From JBDZVM01 sp040255675 (GTDB taxonomy: Bacteria > Actinomycetota > Actinomycetes > Acidothermales > Acidothermaceae): a stretch of 64,000 bases of DNA. Position numbers and translations under genes: made by a program. The notes under the pieces were generated by a model. It saw nothing but the letters and a program-made list of their open reading frames with translations, was not told where the DNA came from and searched no databases. Positions 44,595 through 53,721 of the stretch are shown piece after piece. Every line of letters begins with the position of its first letter. Position 1 is the stretch's first letter. Location: positions 33,693 to 97,692 of the forward strand of contig JBDZVM010000012.1 in assembly GCA_040255675.1 (NCBI GenBank), written 5' to 3'.

Positions 44595-45560
44595 GCGTTT
44601 CAGATCCTCATATGCCAGGTCGAGAACCGGCGCATGTGCCTGCGGGTCGTAGCCACGAGGGGCGGTTTCTACGATCATAATCAGGTCGAGGTAGGCCTTA
44701 TACATCGCGATTCTCGCCGCGACGTCCGGTGAAATTGCCGCGCATCCATAAGCCTCGCGGAAGTCTGGGTCGTCGGCGATGTCACCGAACAACTTGACCG
44801 AAGCGAGTTCCGCGAATGGGTCGGCCCACATTGCGCGTTCGCCGTCTATGAAGCCGGAGATTTCGTATCGCCCGGCACGTTCGGCGAGCAAAATGTTTCC
44901 TTCCCATAGATCGAAGTGCACTAATGCCGGCCGCCGCACGGCGTCGAGGAGAGCGGCCCGCGAGGCGAGCGTTTCGCGAATCGCGTGCGGGTCGACGGCA
45001 CTCGTGACACCGAACCGGTCGGCATCGGCCACGAGGTCGTCGACCATGCGCAGAAATGCCGCTCGCCAGGTGGTCGCCCGCGCGGCGCCCGGCTGGAAGT
45101 AGCCGAACATCGTGCCCGTCGTCTGGTGAAGCCGAGCGACCAGCGTCGCGACGTCGCGGCGTAGCCGGCTTTCGTCGTCGGTGCTGAGCGCCTGATGCAT
45201 GCGATGCCACCCGTCACCGTCGAGATGAGAAAGGAGCATCAGGTCGCCGTCGATCGACGTCCGGCTGAAATCGACCGCAAGCACTTTCGGCACCGGTAGA
45301 TCCGCGGCCGCCGCGAGCCGATAAAAGGCCGCTTCGGTGCGCATGATGTCGCGTTCATAGGTGAGAAGCGGCACGTGCGCGGGCGGCGACGATTTCAGGA
45401 TGGCTGCCGGAACTCGATCCGAGTCGAGATACACTCGGTAGACCGCGTTGAACATGCCCTCGGGCAACTCTTCGACCTGTTGCACTCGTAAACCCAGTGC
45501 CCGCTCGGCGAACGCGTCGATCTGGCCGCGTTCGAGCCGGCGTTTGGTAAGGCTCTCCAT
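44565..45560 (-). CDS. APH-fold phosphotransferase
   Basis: A 331-residue aminoglycoside phosphotransferase-like kinase. The catalytic loop is ALVHFDLWEGNILLAER (Asp base and Asn), the metal Asp lies in SGFIDGERAMWADPFAEL; the early part AVYRVYLDSDRVPAAILKSS carries the ATP-site Lys. Substrates in this family range from antibiotics to sugars, choline and homoserine. It stands between GH5 and the divergent ROK gene, so a sugar kinase role is possible, but resistance is not excluded. ATG 45560 follows GAGGGG. Confidence 0.85.
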   Translation of the reverse strand: MESLTKRRLERGQIDAFAERALGLRVQQVEELPEGMFNAVYRVYLDSDRVPAAILKSSPPAHVPLLTYERDIMRTEAAFYRLAAAADLPVPKVLAVDFSRTSIDGDLMLLSHLDGDGWHRMHQALSTDDESRLRRDVATLVARLHQTTGTMFGYFQPGAARATTWRAAFLRMVDDLVADADRFGVTSAVDPHAIRETLASRAALLDAVRRPALVHFDLWEGNILLAERAGRYEISGFIDGERAMWADPFAELASVKLFGDIADDPDFREAYGCAAISPDVAARIAMYKAYLDLIMIVETAPRGYDPQAHAPVLDLAYEDLKRSLARLTALD

Positions 45561-45647
45561 CGGCAACGCCCCTCGTCAGGTCACGCGATCTTACGGCACT
45601 CAACGGGTGGGCGTGGTACTTTTTACACGCCTTGAACCAGGAGTGAG

Positions 45648-46853
45648 ATGTCGATCGCGCGGCGTGGCACGGTACTCGATCTGCGACGCGGCAACAGATC
45701 AGCGTTGCTGCGGGCACTGTACTTCAACGCGCCGAGCAGTCGTCAAGAACTCGGCATCGCTACCGGGCTCAGCCCCGCATCGGTGAGCAACGTCGTGAAC
45801 GAACTACTTGAGGCCGGCCTGGTAGTGGAAGCTGGCGCCGAAAATTCCGACGGCGGCCGACCGAGGGTACTGCTCCAGGTCAACGGCGACTACGCCGCGG
45901 TGGTAGGGATCGACGTCGGTGAGACACGCGTGCGCGCCGAACTCTTCGACGTCACGCTCGGTGCGGCCTTCGGCAGAGTCGATGTCGCGCTCGACGTTGA
46001 CCGAAACGCTAACGCCGTCGAGCTCGTCGTCCGGGCCATCGTGACGGCGCTCGACGAATTGCTAACCGACCACCCCTCACGCCCGCTCATCGGCATCGGC
46101 ATCAGCGTTCCTGGCATCGTTGAACAAGGCGACCTCGTGCGCGTGCACGGCCAAACCATCGGGTGGGACGGTGTTCCTCTGGCGCGCCTGCTCGACCGCG
46201 CGGGCGTCAAGGCCCCCGTATTCATCGACAACGGCGCTTCGAACCTCGGCCAGGCGGAAAGCTGGTTCGGGGCGGGTCGTGGTGCGCGGCACGCGATCGT
46301 CGCGCTTATCGGCTCTGGCGTCGGTGCAAGCATCATCACCGACGGCTCGCGGTATCGCGGCATGACGAGCAGCGCCGGCGAGTGGGGTCATACGCCGGTC
46401 GCTGTCGGCGGTCGCCGTTGCCGATGCGGAGCCCGGGGCTGTCTCGAGGCGTACGTCGGCGCGGCGGCGGTGCTGGCTCGCTACAAGGAAGCCAATCCCA
46501 GGCGGAGAGTCGATCTGGCCAATGAGGAGGGCGAACTCGAAAAGCTCGTCGAGCGCGCGAAAAGTGATGCCGCCGCGCGGTCGATTCTCGACGATACGGC
46601 CCTCTACCTTGGTGCCGGTATCGCTGGCCTCATCAACTTGTTCAACCCCGAACGCATCATTATCGGCGGATGGGCGGGGCTCGTGCTCGGCGCCGAACTC
46701 ATGGATGAGATTCGCGCGGCGGCGAAGGCGCACGCCTTGCGAGAAGCGTTCGCCCAAACCTCGATCGAACTGTGCATGTTGGGCGACGACGCGGTCGCAC
46801 TCGGCGCGGCGACGCTGCCGATCGAGCGCCTCTTGTCTGGCGAACTGGCATAG
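45648..46853 (+). CDS. ROK-family transcriptional regulator
   Basis: A 401-residue ROK protein of the NagC/XylR type. The winged HTH is RQELGIATGLSPASVSNVVN (residues ~28-47), the ROK domain starts with AAVVGIDVGETRVRAELFDV, and the zinc motif is CRCGARGCLEAYVG. The kinase motif DNGASNLGQAES has the usual catalytic Asp region. It binds DNA in the absence of its sugar or sugar phosphate. It is divergent from the phosphotransferase gene and convergent with GH2 (15 bases between stops), so those two genes are its likely targets. Confidence 0.9.
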   Translation: MSIARRGTVLDLRRGNRSALLRALYFNAPSSRQELGIATGLSPASVSNVVNELLEAGLVVEAGAENSDGGRPRVLLQVNGDYAAVVGIDVGETRVRAELFDVTLGAAFGRVDVALDVDRNANAVELVVRAIVTALDELLTDHPSRPLIGIGISVPGIVEQGDLVRVHGQTIGWDGVPLARLLDRAGVKAPVFIDNGASNLGQAESWFGAGRGARHAIVALIGSGVGASIITDGSRYRGMTSSAGEWGHTPVAVGGRRCRCGARGCLEAYVGAAAVLARYKEANPRRRVDLANEEGELEKLVERAKSDAAARSILDDTALYLGAGIAGLINLFNPERIIIGGWAGLVLGAELMDEIRAAAKAHALREAFAQTSIELCMLGDDAVALGAATLPIERLLSGELA

Positions 46854-46868
46854 CCGATTTTCGTTGTC

Positions 46869-48671
46869 TCACGCGTGTCGGGTGAGCGGCGGCGGCGCCG
46901 TCCATAGTTGTCGCAGCAGGTGCGCAACCGCTTTGGGTTCGCGATCTCTCGTGAATACTCCCTTGCGGTTGCCGACGACTCGATTGATTCCTTGCATCGT
47001 GGCGAAATCGGCGAAGTTCCATACGTGTTCGCCGGCAACCGCGTCGACGCGGGAGAACACGTCGAGGTAAACCGCGATGAGCTCCTGCTGAAACTCTTCG
47101 CTCCACATCTGCGCGGGCAGCGCGTGCAGCCCGGAAATCGCGTCGGCGCCAAACTCGGTGACGACGATCGGCTTTCGGTATCGCGTCGCCCATTCGCGAA
47201 GTTCGGTTTCGAGCTTTCGGCCCGCCGCCGCCAGGTCGCCGGCGTCGACGTACCAGCCGAAATATCGGTTGAGCAGGACGACGTCGAAGATATCGGTGAC
47301 CTGGTCGTTCTCCGGAGTCGCTAGCGCGACGTTGGCGAATCCCACGGGCCTCGTGGGATCGAGCTCACGCGTGAGAGCGGCGAGTGCCGCGAAATATGCC
47401 CGTGACGCGCGTTCGGTGGTGTCAGGTTCGTTCGCCACCGACCACATCACGACGCTCGGATGGTTCTTGTCGCGGGCGACTAACTCGCGAATCGCGCTGA
47501 GGTGTACTTGCAGCGTGATCTCGTCGACCGCCCCGGGGCGAAACGTTCGAGTGTCGTCGACCGGAACTCGCGTCGCGTTCAGTGCCAAATTGAGCCCTAC
47601 GGCTGCCGTCTCGTCGATAACGAGGAAGCCCATCTCGTCGGCAAGGTCGAGCACCTCCTCCGCGTATGGGTAATGCGACGTCCGGAACGAGTTGGCACCG
47701 ATCCAGCGCAACAACGAGAAGTCGCGCACCATGCGTGCGTTGTCGTGCCCCTTGCCTCGCCACGGAGCGTCTTCGTGCATTCCGAAACCGCGCAGGTAGA
47801 CGGGCTCGCCGTTCAGCAGCAGCCGGGCGCCGTCGACGCGAATCGACCTGATGCCGACACGAACGGGGTACACGTCTGTACGCGTGCCCGACCGATGACG
47901 GACCTCGAGGCTGTAGAGGTAGGGGTCGGTCGGCGACCAAAGCCGGGCTTCGTCGAGGATGATCGATCCCGCCGTGCCACTCGCAGTCCCGACGACAAAG
48001 CCCGCCGCGTCGCGAAGCTCCACCGTGGTGATGCCGGCGTCCGCGTTGTCGTCCCCGGCAATCTCGACCGCGTAATGCACGATGCCGTCGCGGCCGTCGA
48101 CGTCGGTACGCACCGTGACGTCGGCAATGTAGCGGCGCGGTGTCGTGAGCAGCCACACCGACCGCGCGATACCCGCGTAGTTGAAGAAGTCGTGAAAGTA
48201 GCGTTGCCGCAAGCGGCCGTCGTCGAGGTGGTCGACGATGCCGGGTGGAATGCTGCGCATCGTGAGCCTGTTGTCGACACGCACCGTCATGCGTATCGAT
48301 TCTTTGCCGGCAACGACGTCGGACACGTCGAATTCGAATGGCGTGTAGCCGCCCTCGTGCTCGCCGAGCCGCACGTCGTCGAGCCATACTTCGGCTCGGT
48401 GAGTGGCGGCGTCGAACCGAAGTACGGTGCGGTCGCCCGAATCGGGGCTCACCACGATCGTTTGGTACCAGACGTCACCTACGTATTCGCGTTCGTCGAG
48501 TTTGGTGACGAGATCGTTGTAGCTGGCGGGCACCGGCATCGGACGACGCTCCGGCAACGGCCCACGCCACCAGGCGTGCGCGACCCCTTGACCGCTCGCG
48601 TCGAAGGCGAAATCCCAAAGCCCGTCGAGCCGTCGCGCGGTACGCGACGGCGTCCAGCGAGGAGCGAGCAT
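46869..48671 (-). CDS. uidA: GH2 beta-glucuronidase
   Basis: A 600-residue family 2 enzyme. The jelly-roll start is LAPRWTPSRTARRLDGLWDF, the central FNYAGIARSVWLL matches beta-glucuronidase, the acid/base is in VVMWSVANEPDTTE (NEP), and the nucleophile is in PIVVTEFGADAI. The Asn-Lys pair typical of glucuronidases may be present in NRKGVFTRDREPKA near the end (Asn and Lys three residues apart, NRK). ATG 48671 is best because GGAGAAG lies 6 nt upstream; the open frame runs to 48887. It would release glucuronic acid from glucuronoxylan oligomers. Confidence 0.88.
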   Translation of the reverse strand: MLAPRWTPSRTARRLDGLWDFAFDASGQGVAHAWWRGPLPERRPMPVPASYNDLVTKLDEREYVGDVWYQTIVVSPDSGDRTVLRFDAATHRAEVWLDDVRLGEHEGGYTPFEFDVSDVVAGKESIRMTVRVDNRLTMRSIPPGIVDHLDDGRLRQRYFHDFFNYAGIARSVWLLTTPRRYIADVTVRTDVDGRDGIVHYAVEIAGDDNADAGITTVELRDAAGFVVGTASGTAGSIILDEARLWSPTDPYLYSLEVRHRSGTRTDVYPVRVGIRSIRVDGARLLLNGEPVYLRGFGMHEDAPWRGKGHDNARMVRDFSLLRWIGANSFRTSHYPYAEEVLDLADEMGFLVIDETAAVGLNLALNATRVPVDDTRTFRPGAVDEITLQVHLSAIRELVARDKNHPSVVMWSVANEPDTTERASRAYFAALAALTRELDPTRPVGFANVALATPENDQVTDIFDVVLLNRYFGWYVDAGDLAAAGRKLETELREWATRYRKPIVVTEFGADAISGLHALPAQMWSEEFQQELIAVYLDVFSRVDAVAGEHVWNFADFATMQGINRVVGNRKGVFTRDREPKAVAHLLRQLWTAPPPLTRHA

Positions 48672-48838
48672 GTGCATCTTCTCCATCGTGCTTTGCCCGA
48701 TACCGCGTTGCTTCGCGGCACGATCATCCCACGTGTCGGCAGCCATTTGGCTACAAGGAGCCCGTGGCTTGCTCCCGCACGGCTTCCTTCCCCGCGGCGA
48801 GCCGTGGGGCGACGCCGTCCGCGACGCGTTTAACGCCA

Positions 48839-48870
48839 GCTGGACCGGGACTTGGTCGTCCCGGTCCAGC
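48839..48870 (-). terminator. Perfect 13-bp stem after the GH30 gene
   Basis: GCTGGACCGGGAC (48839-48851) pairs fully with GTCCCGGTCCAGC (48858-48870) around TTGGTC. It begins 16 nt past the GH30 stop on the minus strand, the right place for its terminator. The surrounding 48672-48886 region shows no gene. Confidence 0.75.
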
Positions 48871-48886
48871 CGAATGGGTTGGGGCA

Positions 48887-51226
48887 CTAGTTGTTGATGA
48901 GGTCGAATTCTTCCCAGGCGCCGATGGTGGTGCGGTTGGCGATGAGGGGGTCGTTGCCGTAGTTGTCGGCGCAGACGATGTCGCCGTTGGCGTGGGCGCG
49001 GAAGCTAACGCTTCCGTCGGCGTTGTTGATGAGGTCGAATTCTTCCCAGCCGCCGATGGTGGTGCGGTTGGCGATGAGTGCTGATGCGCCGGCGTTTTCC
49101 GCGGTGACGTACATGTTGTTGGCGTGGGCGCGCAGGCTAACGCTTCCGTCGGCGTTGTTGATGAGGTCGAATTCTTCCCAGGTGCCGATGGTGGTGCGGT
49201 TGGCGATCAGCGGGTCGGCGCCGGCGTTGTCGGCGGTGACAATCATGTTGTTGGCGTGTGAGCGCAAGCTGATCACACTGCCGCTACCGCCGCCGGCGCC
49301 GAAGGTGAACCAGTTGATATTGGTGAAATCACCGGAGGAGCCGCTAGTGAATTTCAGGTACACGGTGTGCACACCGGTCACGGTCGACATGGCGGCGGTT
49401 TTGGTGACCCAGGTCTGCCAGCCGCCGGTGTTGGCCATCGGGATCGAGGCGATGGCCGGGTTCGACAGCGAATCCAAATGCACCTCGACGTTGCCGCTGA
49501 TACTCGCGCCGGAAGCTAACCGGGCGCTGACACTGCTGCCACCGGACCCGAAGTCGATGTTGTTGTACGCAAGCCAGTCGCCATTCGCGATGTAGCCGAC
49601 GTCTTCGCCACCACCGGTGTCGGTGGTGGTCTCGGTCTGCGTGCCCGACTGTGACGAATACCCCTCCGCCTGAATAGTCGAAAACGCGCTCGACCCGCCG
49701 GTGCCTTGCGTGCCGCCCCACGTGAACGTGGCCGACGTCGAGCCGGGCAGGTTGTAGGTGAACGACTGGTTGCCCCACACGACTTTGACGGCTTGGGTTG
49801 AGGTTGTTTCGTTGTAGGCGACGAGCGCCTTCGAACCGTCGGGGTTCAGCCATGCCACGTTCGGCACGGTCGAGTTGCTGGTCGAGTCGATGCGGTAGGC
49901 ACCTGGCTTGACGAACTTCGTCAGCTGGCCCATGTCGTAGTACTCGACGGTGTAGTCGACTGTGCCGCTTTGGGCGTCGCCGTTGTGCACGGTGATGAGG
50001 CCGGTGCAGGTGCCGCAGCCATTGTTGTGCGGACCCATGTTTTGGTCAACCGCGAGACTCCACTTGGTTACCGTGCGGCCCCAGTTTCGGGTGTAGTCGA
50101 TGATGTTTTCCATGTCTTCTTTTTGCTGATTGGCGATCCAGGTGCCGCCGGAGTGCTCGGTATCGAACGCGTCGACGTTCGGGTACTGGTTGTGGATCGT
50201 CGTCTGTGTGCTGGGGTCGCCACCGTAACCGTGCCAGGCGATGCCGCCGAACAAAGAGTCATTGCGCAGTGTCGCGTCGGCCATCGGCGTCGCTCCGATG
50301 CCACCGTTGTCGTTGTAGTTGCTCCAGTTGTAGTCGAGCACGAGCAGCTTGGTGGTGATGCCGGCACTGTGGAACGCGGGCAGTAGATCGTTGACGCTGA
50401 AGTAGTCGAGGCCCGAGCCGTTCCAGTTCATCGACGGGTAGTCGGTGGTGTCAGTTCCGCAGCAGCCAGGCTCGTTTTGTGCGGAGACGTAGTCGATGTG
50501 GACGCCGTTGGCCTCGTACGCCTGGATGTATTTTACGAAGTACTGCGCGTACGCGGCGTAGTACTGCGCTTGCAGGTAACCGCGATGAATGAAGTCGTCG
50601 TTGTCTTTCATCCACGCCGGCGCGCTCCACGGCGTCCCCATGATTTTCAGATCGGGGTTGAGCTGCTTGGCTTGCTTTGTCAAAGGCAAGATATCGACGA
50701 GGTCGTGAGAAATCGAGAAGTTGGCCAGATTGGGATCGGTCTGGCCCGCTGACATGTCGTCGTAGCTGTAGTTGTAGCGGGCGAGGTCTGACGCGCCCAT
50801 CGGGTTGCGCAACCAGTCGAGGCCGATGCCGGAGGTAGGGCTGAACAGCTTCGTCATGACGTCGTTTCGCGTCGCCGCGGGGAGCGTGTCGATGTCGTAG
50901 GCCGCGGTGTCGGTCATCGACGCGCCCGCACCGACAAACGTCTGGTACTTAGTGTTCTCGTTGACCGTAATGGTTTGGCTGGCGCTTGAACTCGACGACG
51001 AGAATGCGATCGGGCTTTGCTGCTGCAGACCCCGCGTGACGTTACGGCCACCGGAGTCGTTGGTTGTCGTGAGCCAGATGTTGACCGTTTCCCCCGCTGC
51101 GTGTGCCGGCAGTTGCGGAACCATCACAGCTGCCATGCCGGTAACGACCGCGGCGCCAATGGCAAGCTTGGCGCGTAAGCCCCGAGCGTGTCGGTGCGAT
51201 CGTTCGACGAGCGCGATCGATGACAT
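48887..51226 (-). CDS. Secreted GH30 glycosidase with CBM6 and three fascin/trefoil-like repeats
   Basis: A 779-residue secreted enzyme. A long signal peptide (basic start, hydrophobic KLAIGAAVVTGMAAVMVPQL, cleavage after AHA near residue 43) is followed by a GH30 barrel with the acid/base in IDYVSAQNEPGCCG and nucleophile in DAFDTEHSGGTW. Residues ~490-625 are a CBM6-like sandwich (GEDVGYIANGDWLAYNNIDF). After GAGGGSGS come three 44-residue repeats of the SLRAHANNMYVTAENAGASA type, then IANRTTIGGWEEFDLINNAD, resembling fascin-like carbohydrate-binding units. It is the only clearly exported glycosidase here. ATG 51226 follows AAGGG. Confidence 0.9.
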   Translation of the reverse strand: MSSIALVERSHRHARGLRAKLAIGAAVVTGMAAVMVPQLPAHAAGETVNIWLTTTNDSGGRNVTRGLQQQSPIAFSSSSSSASQTITVNENTKYQTFVGAGASMTDTAAYDIDTLPAATRNDVMTKLFSPTSGIGLDWLRNPMGASDLARYNYSYDDMSAGQTDPNLANFSISHDLVDILPLTKQAKQLNPDLKIMGTPWSAPAWMKDNDDFIHRGYLQAQYYAAYAQYFVKYIQAYEANGVHIDYVSAQNEPGCCGTDTTDYPSMNWNGSGLDYFSVNDLLPAFHSAGITTKLLVLDYNWSNYNDNGGIGATPMADATLRNDSLFGGIAWHGYGGDPSTQTTIHNQYPNVDAFDTEHSGGTWIANQQKEDMENIIDYTRNWGRTVTKWSLAVDQNMGPHNNGCGTCTGLITVHNGDAQSGTVDYTVEYYDMGQLTKFVKPGAYRIDSTSNSTVPNVAWLNPDGSKALVAYNETTSTQAVKVVWGNQSFTYNLPGSTSATFTWGGTQGTGGSSAFSTIQAEGYSSQSGTQTETTTDTGGGEDVGYIANGDWLAYNNIDFGSGGSSVSARLASGASISGNVEVHLDSLSNPAIASIPMANTGGWQTWVTKTAAMSTVTGVHTVYLKFTSGSSGDFTNINWFTFGAGGGSGSVISLRSHANNMIVTADNAGADPLIANRTTIGTWEEFDLINNADGSVSLRAHANNMYVTAENAGASALIANRTTIGGWEEFDLINNADGSVSFRAHANGDIVCADNYGNDPLIANRTTIGAWEEFDLINN
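48891..49286. repeat. Three in-frame 132-bp repeats in the GH30 3' end
   Basis: Units begin with TTGTTGATGAGGTCGAATTC at 48891, 49023 and 49155, so the period is exactly 132 bp (44 codons). The first part of each unit is nearly identical at DNA level; the middle varies. This suggests recent duplication or gene conversion. Confidence 0.9.
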
Positions 51227-51399
51227 GAAGAAACAACCCTTCGTCTGGGCGCGGGTGAGGTGTGCCGCCCCGTCGAGCACGCAGGCGACACTTCAGAGCT
51301 TCCGGCGCGCCGCGAGGCGCACGCGGTGACGTTCGAAAGGCGATGGTTGACGTCGCCTGCCCGAAGGGCGGCTGGCCACAACGCACTTCGGATGACGCG

Positions 51400-51428
51400 A
51401 GGAAACACCTCGGAAGCGCTCATGTCAA
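51400..51428 (-). promoter_or_regulatory. GH30 promoter with an AGCGCT palindrome in the spacer
   Basis: On the minus strand, TTGACA (51428-51423) and TTTCCT (51405-51400) are 17 nt apart. The spacer holds CGGAAGCGCTCATG (plus strand 51411-51424), which shares the GAGCGCTC-type core of CebR boxes (TGGGAGCGCTCCCA) only in part. The -35 match is exact; regulation by a CebR-like protein is a guess. Confidence 0.45.
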
Positions 51429-51530
51429 GGGTTTCGCCTCGGCTTGTTTCAAACCTTCTTACGAGGTATGAACTAAGCTCGGGAGCGCCCGGCCGTCCGC
51501 CTTATCGGGCCGCACGGGCACACTGGGACC

Positions 51531-53174
51531 GTGACCTCGAAGGCGTGGATCGCTCCGGCCGTCGCGGCCGCTGTGCTGACCGGGGCCTGCACCGGCTCGC
51601 CGGCGAAACACGCGAACTCGACGCCGAGCACAGTCGCATCGGTAACCTCGCCTTCCGCGACTATCTCGCCTTCCTCGTCGTCCGACCTGTCACCACCGGC
51701 GACGGCGGCAGCGACCGCGCCCGTGAAACCGCAAGACCTCCCGGCGATCGACCCGGCGACTCTCGACCGCTTCTACAAGCAAGAACTTCACTGGACGGCG
51801 TGCGGGAGCGGCCTGCAATGCGCGGGCCTCGAGGTGCCCCTCGACTATCAAAAGCCGACCGGGAACACGCTGAGGCTTTCCGTCATCAGGCACCACGCTC
51901 AGAATCCTCAAGGTTCACTGGTTGTGAACCCTGGCGGGCCGGGCGGTTCCGGCGTCCAATTTCTGAAATCCGCGTGGCGGGCATACGACAGCCTTACCGA
52001 CAGTAAGTTCGACATCGTGTCGTTCGATCCGCGCGGCGTTGGTGAGAGCCGCCCGGTCGATTGCGTGACGCCTCGCGAAGAAGACACATACCTTTCGTAT
52101 GACGCCGACCCTCGTAACGTTGTTGAGGTCGCGCAGGTCGGCCGCATTGACGCAGAATTCGCCGCGGGGTGCGAGAAAGACTCCGGATCGATCCTGTCGC
52201 ACATCGGAACTCCCGAGACTGCACGCGATCTCGACGTGCTGCGTGCGGCCATCGGTGACGACAAGCTGACGTACGTCGGCGAATCGTACGGAACGTTTCT
52301 CGGTGCCATTTACGCGCAGCTCTTTCCGACGCATATTCGGGCGCTGGTTCTCGACGGCGCAGTCGACCCGAGTCTCGATGATGTGCAAGAAGCGAAAGCG
52401 CAAGCTGACGGATTCGAGACGAACCTCAATTCGTTTATCGTTGACTGTGTGAAGAAAGCGGGATGCGCGCTCGGCCCTTCGTCGTCCGGCGTGTCGTTCG
52501 GGGCGTCGTCCGAGGCGGAGAAAAAGCTCGACGCGTGGCTGAACGGGCTCGAGCAAACCCCGCTCACCGCCGGAGGCCGCGAACTGACCCGCACCCTAGC
52601 GGCGACGGGCCTCGCGGCGGCGCTGTACAACCCGCGCAACTGGCCGCGGCTGAGCGACGCGCTGACCGCGGCGTTCAAGGGCGACGCCTCGGGCATGCTT
52701 GCGCTAGCCGACAGCCTTACGGGACGCCGCGCCGACGGCACGTACTCCAACCTGGTCGAGGCGAACGTCGCGATCAACTGTGCCGACCGAGGCAGCGCGG
52801 CGACGTCCATCAACCAAGCGGCGAGCGCGGCGGCGGCCGTGGCCAGCGAGGCGCCGACGTTCGGCAACCTGATCGGCTGGGGCAACCCGGTCTGCATCAG
52901 CTGGCCGGTGCCGGCCGAGATGGCACCCGGGCCGGTGCGGGCCGCCGGCGCGCCGCCGATCATCGTGATCGGCACTCTGCGCGACCCCGCGACGCCGTTC
53001 GCGTGGGCGACCTCGCTGGCCGGACAACTGGCCTCCGGCGTCCTCGTCAGCTTCGACGGCGACGGACACACCGCCGTGCTGCGCGGATCGCCGTGCATCG
53101 ACCGCCTCGTTCGTGACTACCTCGTCTCGCTCAAGGTGCCGGACGACGGCACAGCGTGCGGCCCGGTGTCGTGA
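51531..53174 (+). CDS. Secreted alpha/beta hydrolase, TAP-type lipoprotein
   Basis: A 547-residue hydrolase of the tripeptidyl aminopeptidase/SCO-type family. N-terminal lipobox VLTGACTGS (Cys near residue 20), then a Ser/Thr/Pro linker. The nucleophile is in YVGESYGTFLGAIYAQLFP (GxSxG), the oxyanion region in LVVNPGGPGGSGVQFL, and the TAP C-terminal domain has NCADRGSAATS and GDGHTAVLRGSPC with the catalytic His. Such genes lie next to holB and tRNA-Thr in Streptomyces and relatives, so it is the right-hand core neighbour. The 250-base stretch before it holds only promoters. Confidence 0.9.
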   Translation: MTSKAWIAPAVAAAVLTGACTGSPAKHANSTPSTVASVTSPSATISPSSSSDLSPPATAAATAPVKPQDLPAIDPATLDRFYKQELHWTACGSGLQCAGLEVPLDYQKPTGNTLRLSVIRHHAQNPQGSLVVNPGGPGGSGVQFLKSAWRAYDSLTDSKFDIVSFDPRGVGESRPVDCVTPREEDTYLSYDADPRNVVEVAQVGRIDAEFAAGCEKDSGSILSHIGTPETARDLDVLRAAIGDDKLTYVGESYGTFLGAIYAQLFPTHIRALVLDGAVDPSLDDVQEAKAQADGFETNLNSFIVDCVKKAGCALGPSSSGVSFGASSEAEKKLDAWLNGLEQTPLTAGGRELTRTLAATGLAAALYNPRNWPRLSDALTAAFKGDASGMLALADSLTGRRADGTYSNLVEANVAINCADRGSAATSINQAASAAAAVASEAPTFGNLIGWGNPVCISWPVPAEMAPGPVRAAGAPPIIVIGTLRDPATPFAWATSLAGQLASGVLVSFDGDGHTAVLRGSPCIDRLVRDYLVSLKVPDDGTACGPVS

Positions 53175-53279
53175 TCTAGGCCGGACGTCGATCCCTGCGG
53201 CGCGGGCGCGGCATGTGAGCCAGTAGACTCACGGGGTCGTCGTCAGGAGGCTGGCTCAGGCCAGCCGACCGGCCGGCGC

Positions 53280-53353
53280 GCCGCCTTAGCTCAGTCGGCC
53301 AGAGCGACGCACTCGTAATGCGTAGGTCCGGGGTTCGATTCCCCGAGGCGGCT
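53280..53353 (+). tRNA. tRNA-Thr (anticodon CGU)
   Basis: A 74-nt cloverleaf: acceptor arm GCCGCCT (53280-53286) with AGGCGGC (53346-53352), D arm GCTC/GAGC, anticodon stem ACGCA/TGCGT with loop CTCGTAA giving CGU (Thr), T arm CGGGG-TTCGATT-CCCCG. The discriminator base is T and CCA is not encoded. It marks the junction between the core backbone and the accessory region to the right, and the 3' end of such tRNAs is a frequent integration site. Confidence 0.97.
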
Positions 53354-53721
53354 CTCACCTTTTCGCGGGGCAGAGGCCATTTTTCGGCGTCCCACGTTGT
53401 CTTGTCTTCGGGCGAACCGCGGCGGTTCCGATAAGCCAACGAATAAGCCAAACTCGTCAAGCGTTAGCCGAGCCCCACGATCTGAGATGCGTCTCCTGCC
53501 ATAACGCGCCCGTTTTTTCGCGCTCGCGGCACCGACAATCCCGCGGTATCGCGGATTAGCGGTCGTGGTCCAAGAAGTGGTGCCAGTGGTGCGTCGGCTG
53601 TGGCCTGTTCGGACGCACCTCGACCAGCGGCGCGCGAGCCGGCCAATGTGTGTGCGCCGCCCAGTAACGTGATCACGTTGGTAGCGTTAGGGCATTCGAA
53701 CAAGCGTGCGAACGGGGCGTC
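53354..53721. other. Gene-free region at the start of the accessory segment
   Basis: A 368-base region after the tRNA with no convincing gene. It has short direct AATAAGCC/GATAAGCC elements near 53430-53450. No integrase fragment is recognisable. Confidence 0.5.

Noticed and set aside
53176..53460. 94-codon minus-strand frame with SGNRTPDLRITS-like sequence
   Set aside because: It is antisense to tRNA-Thr, a well-known false ORF of this kind.
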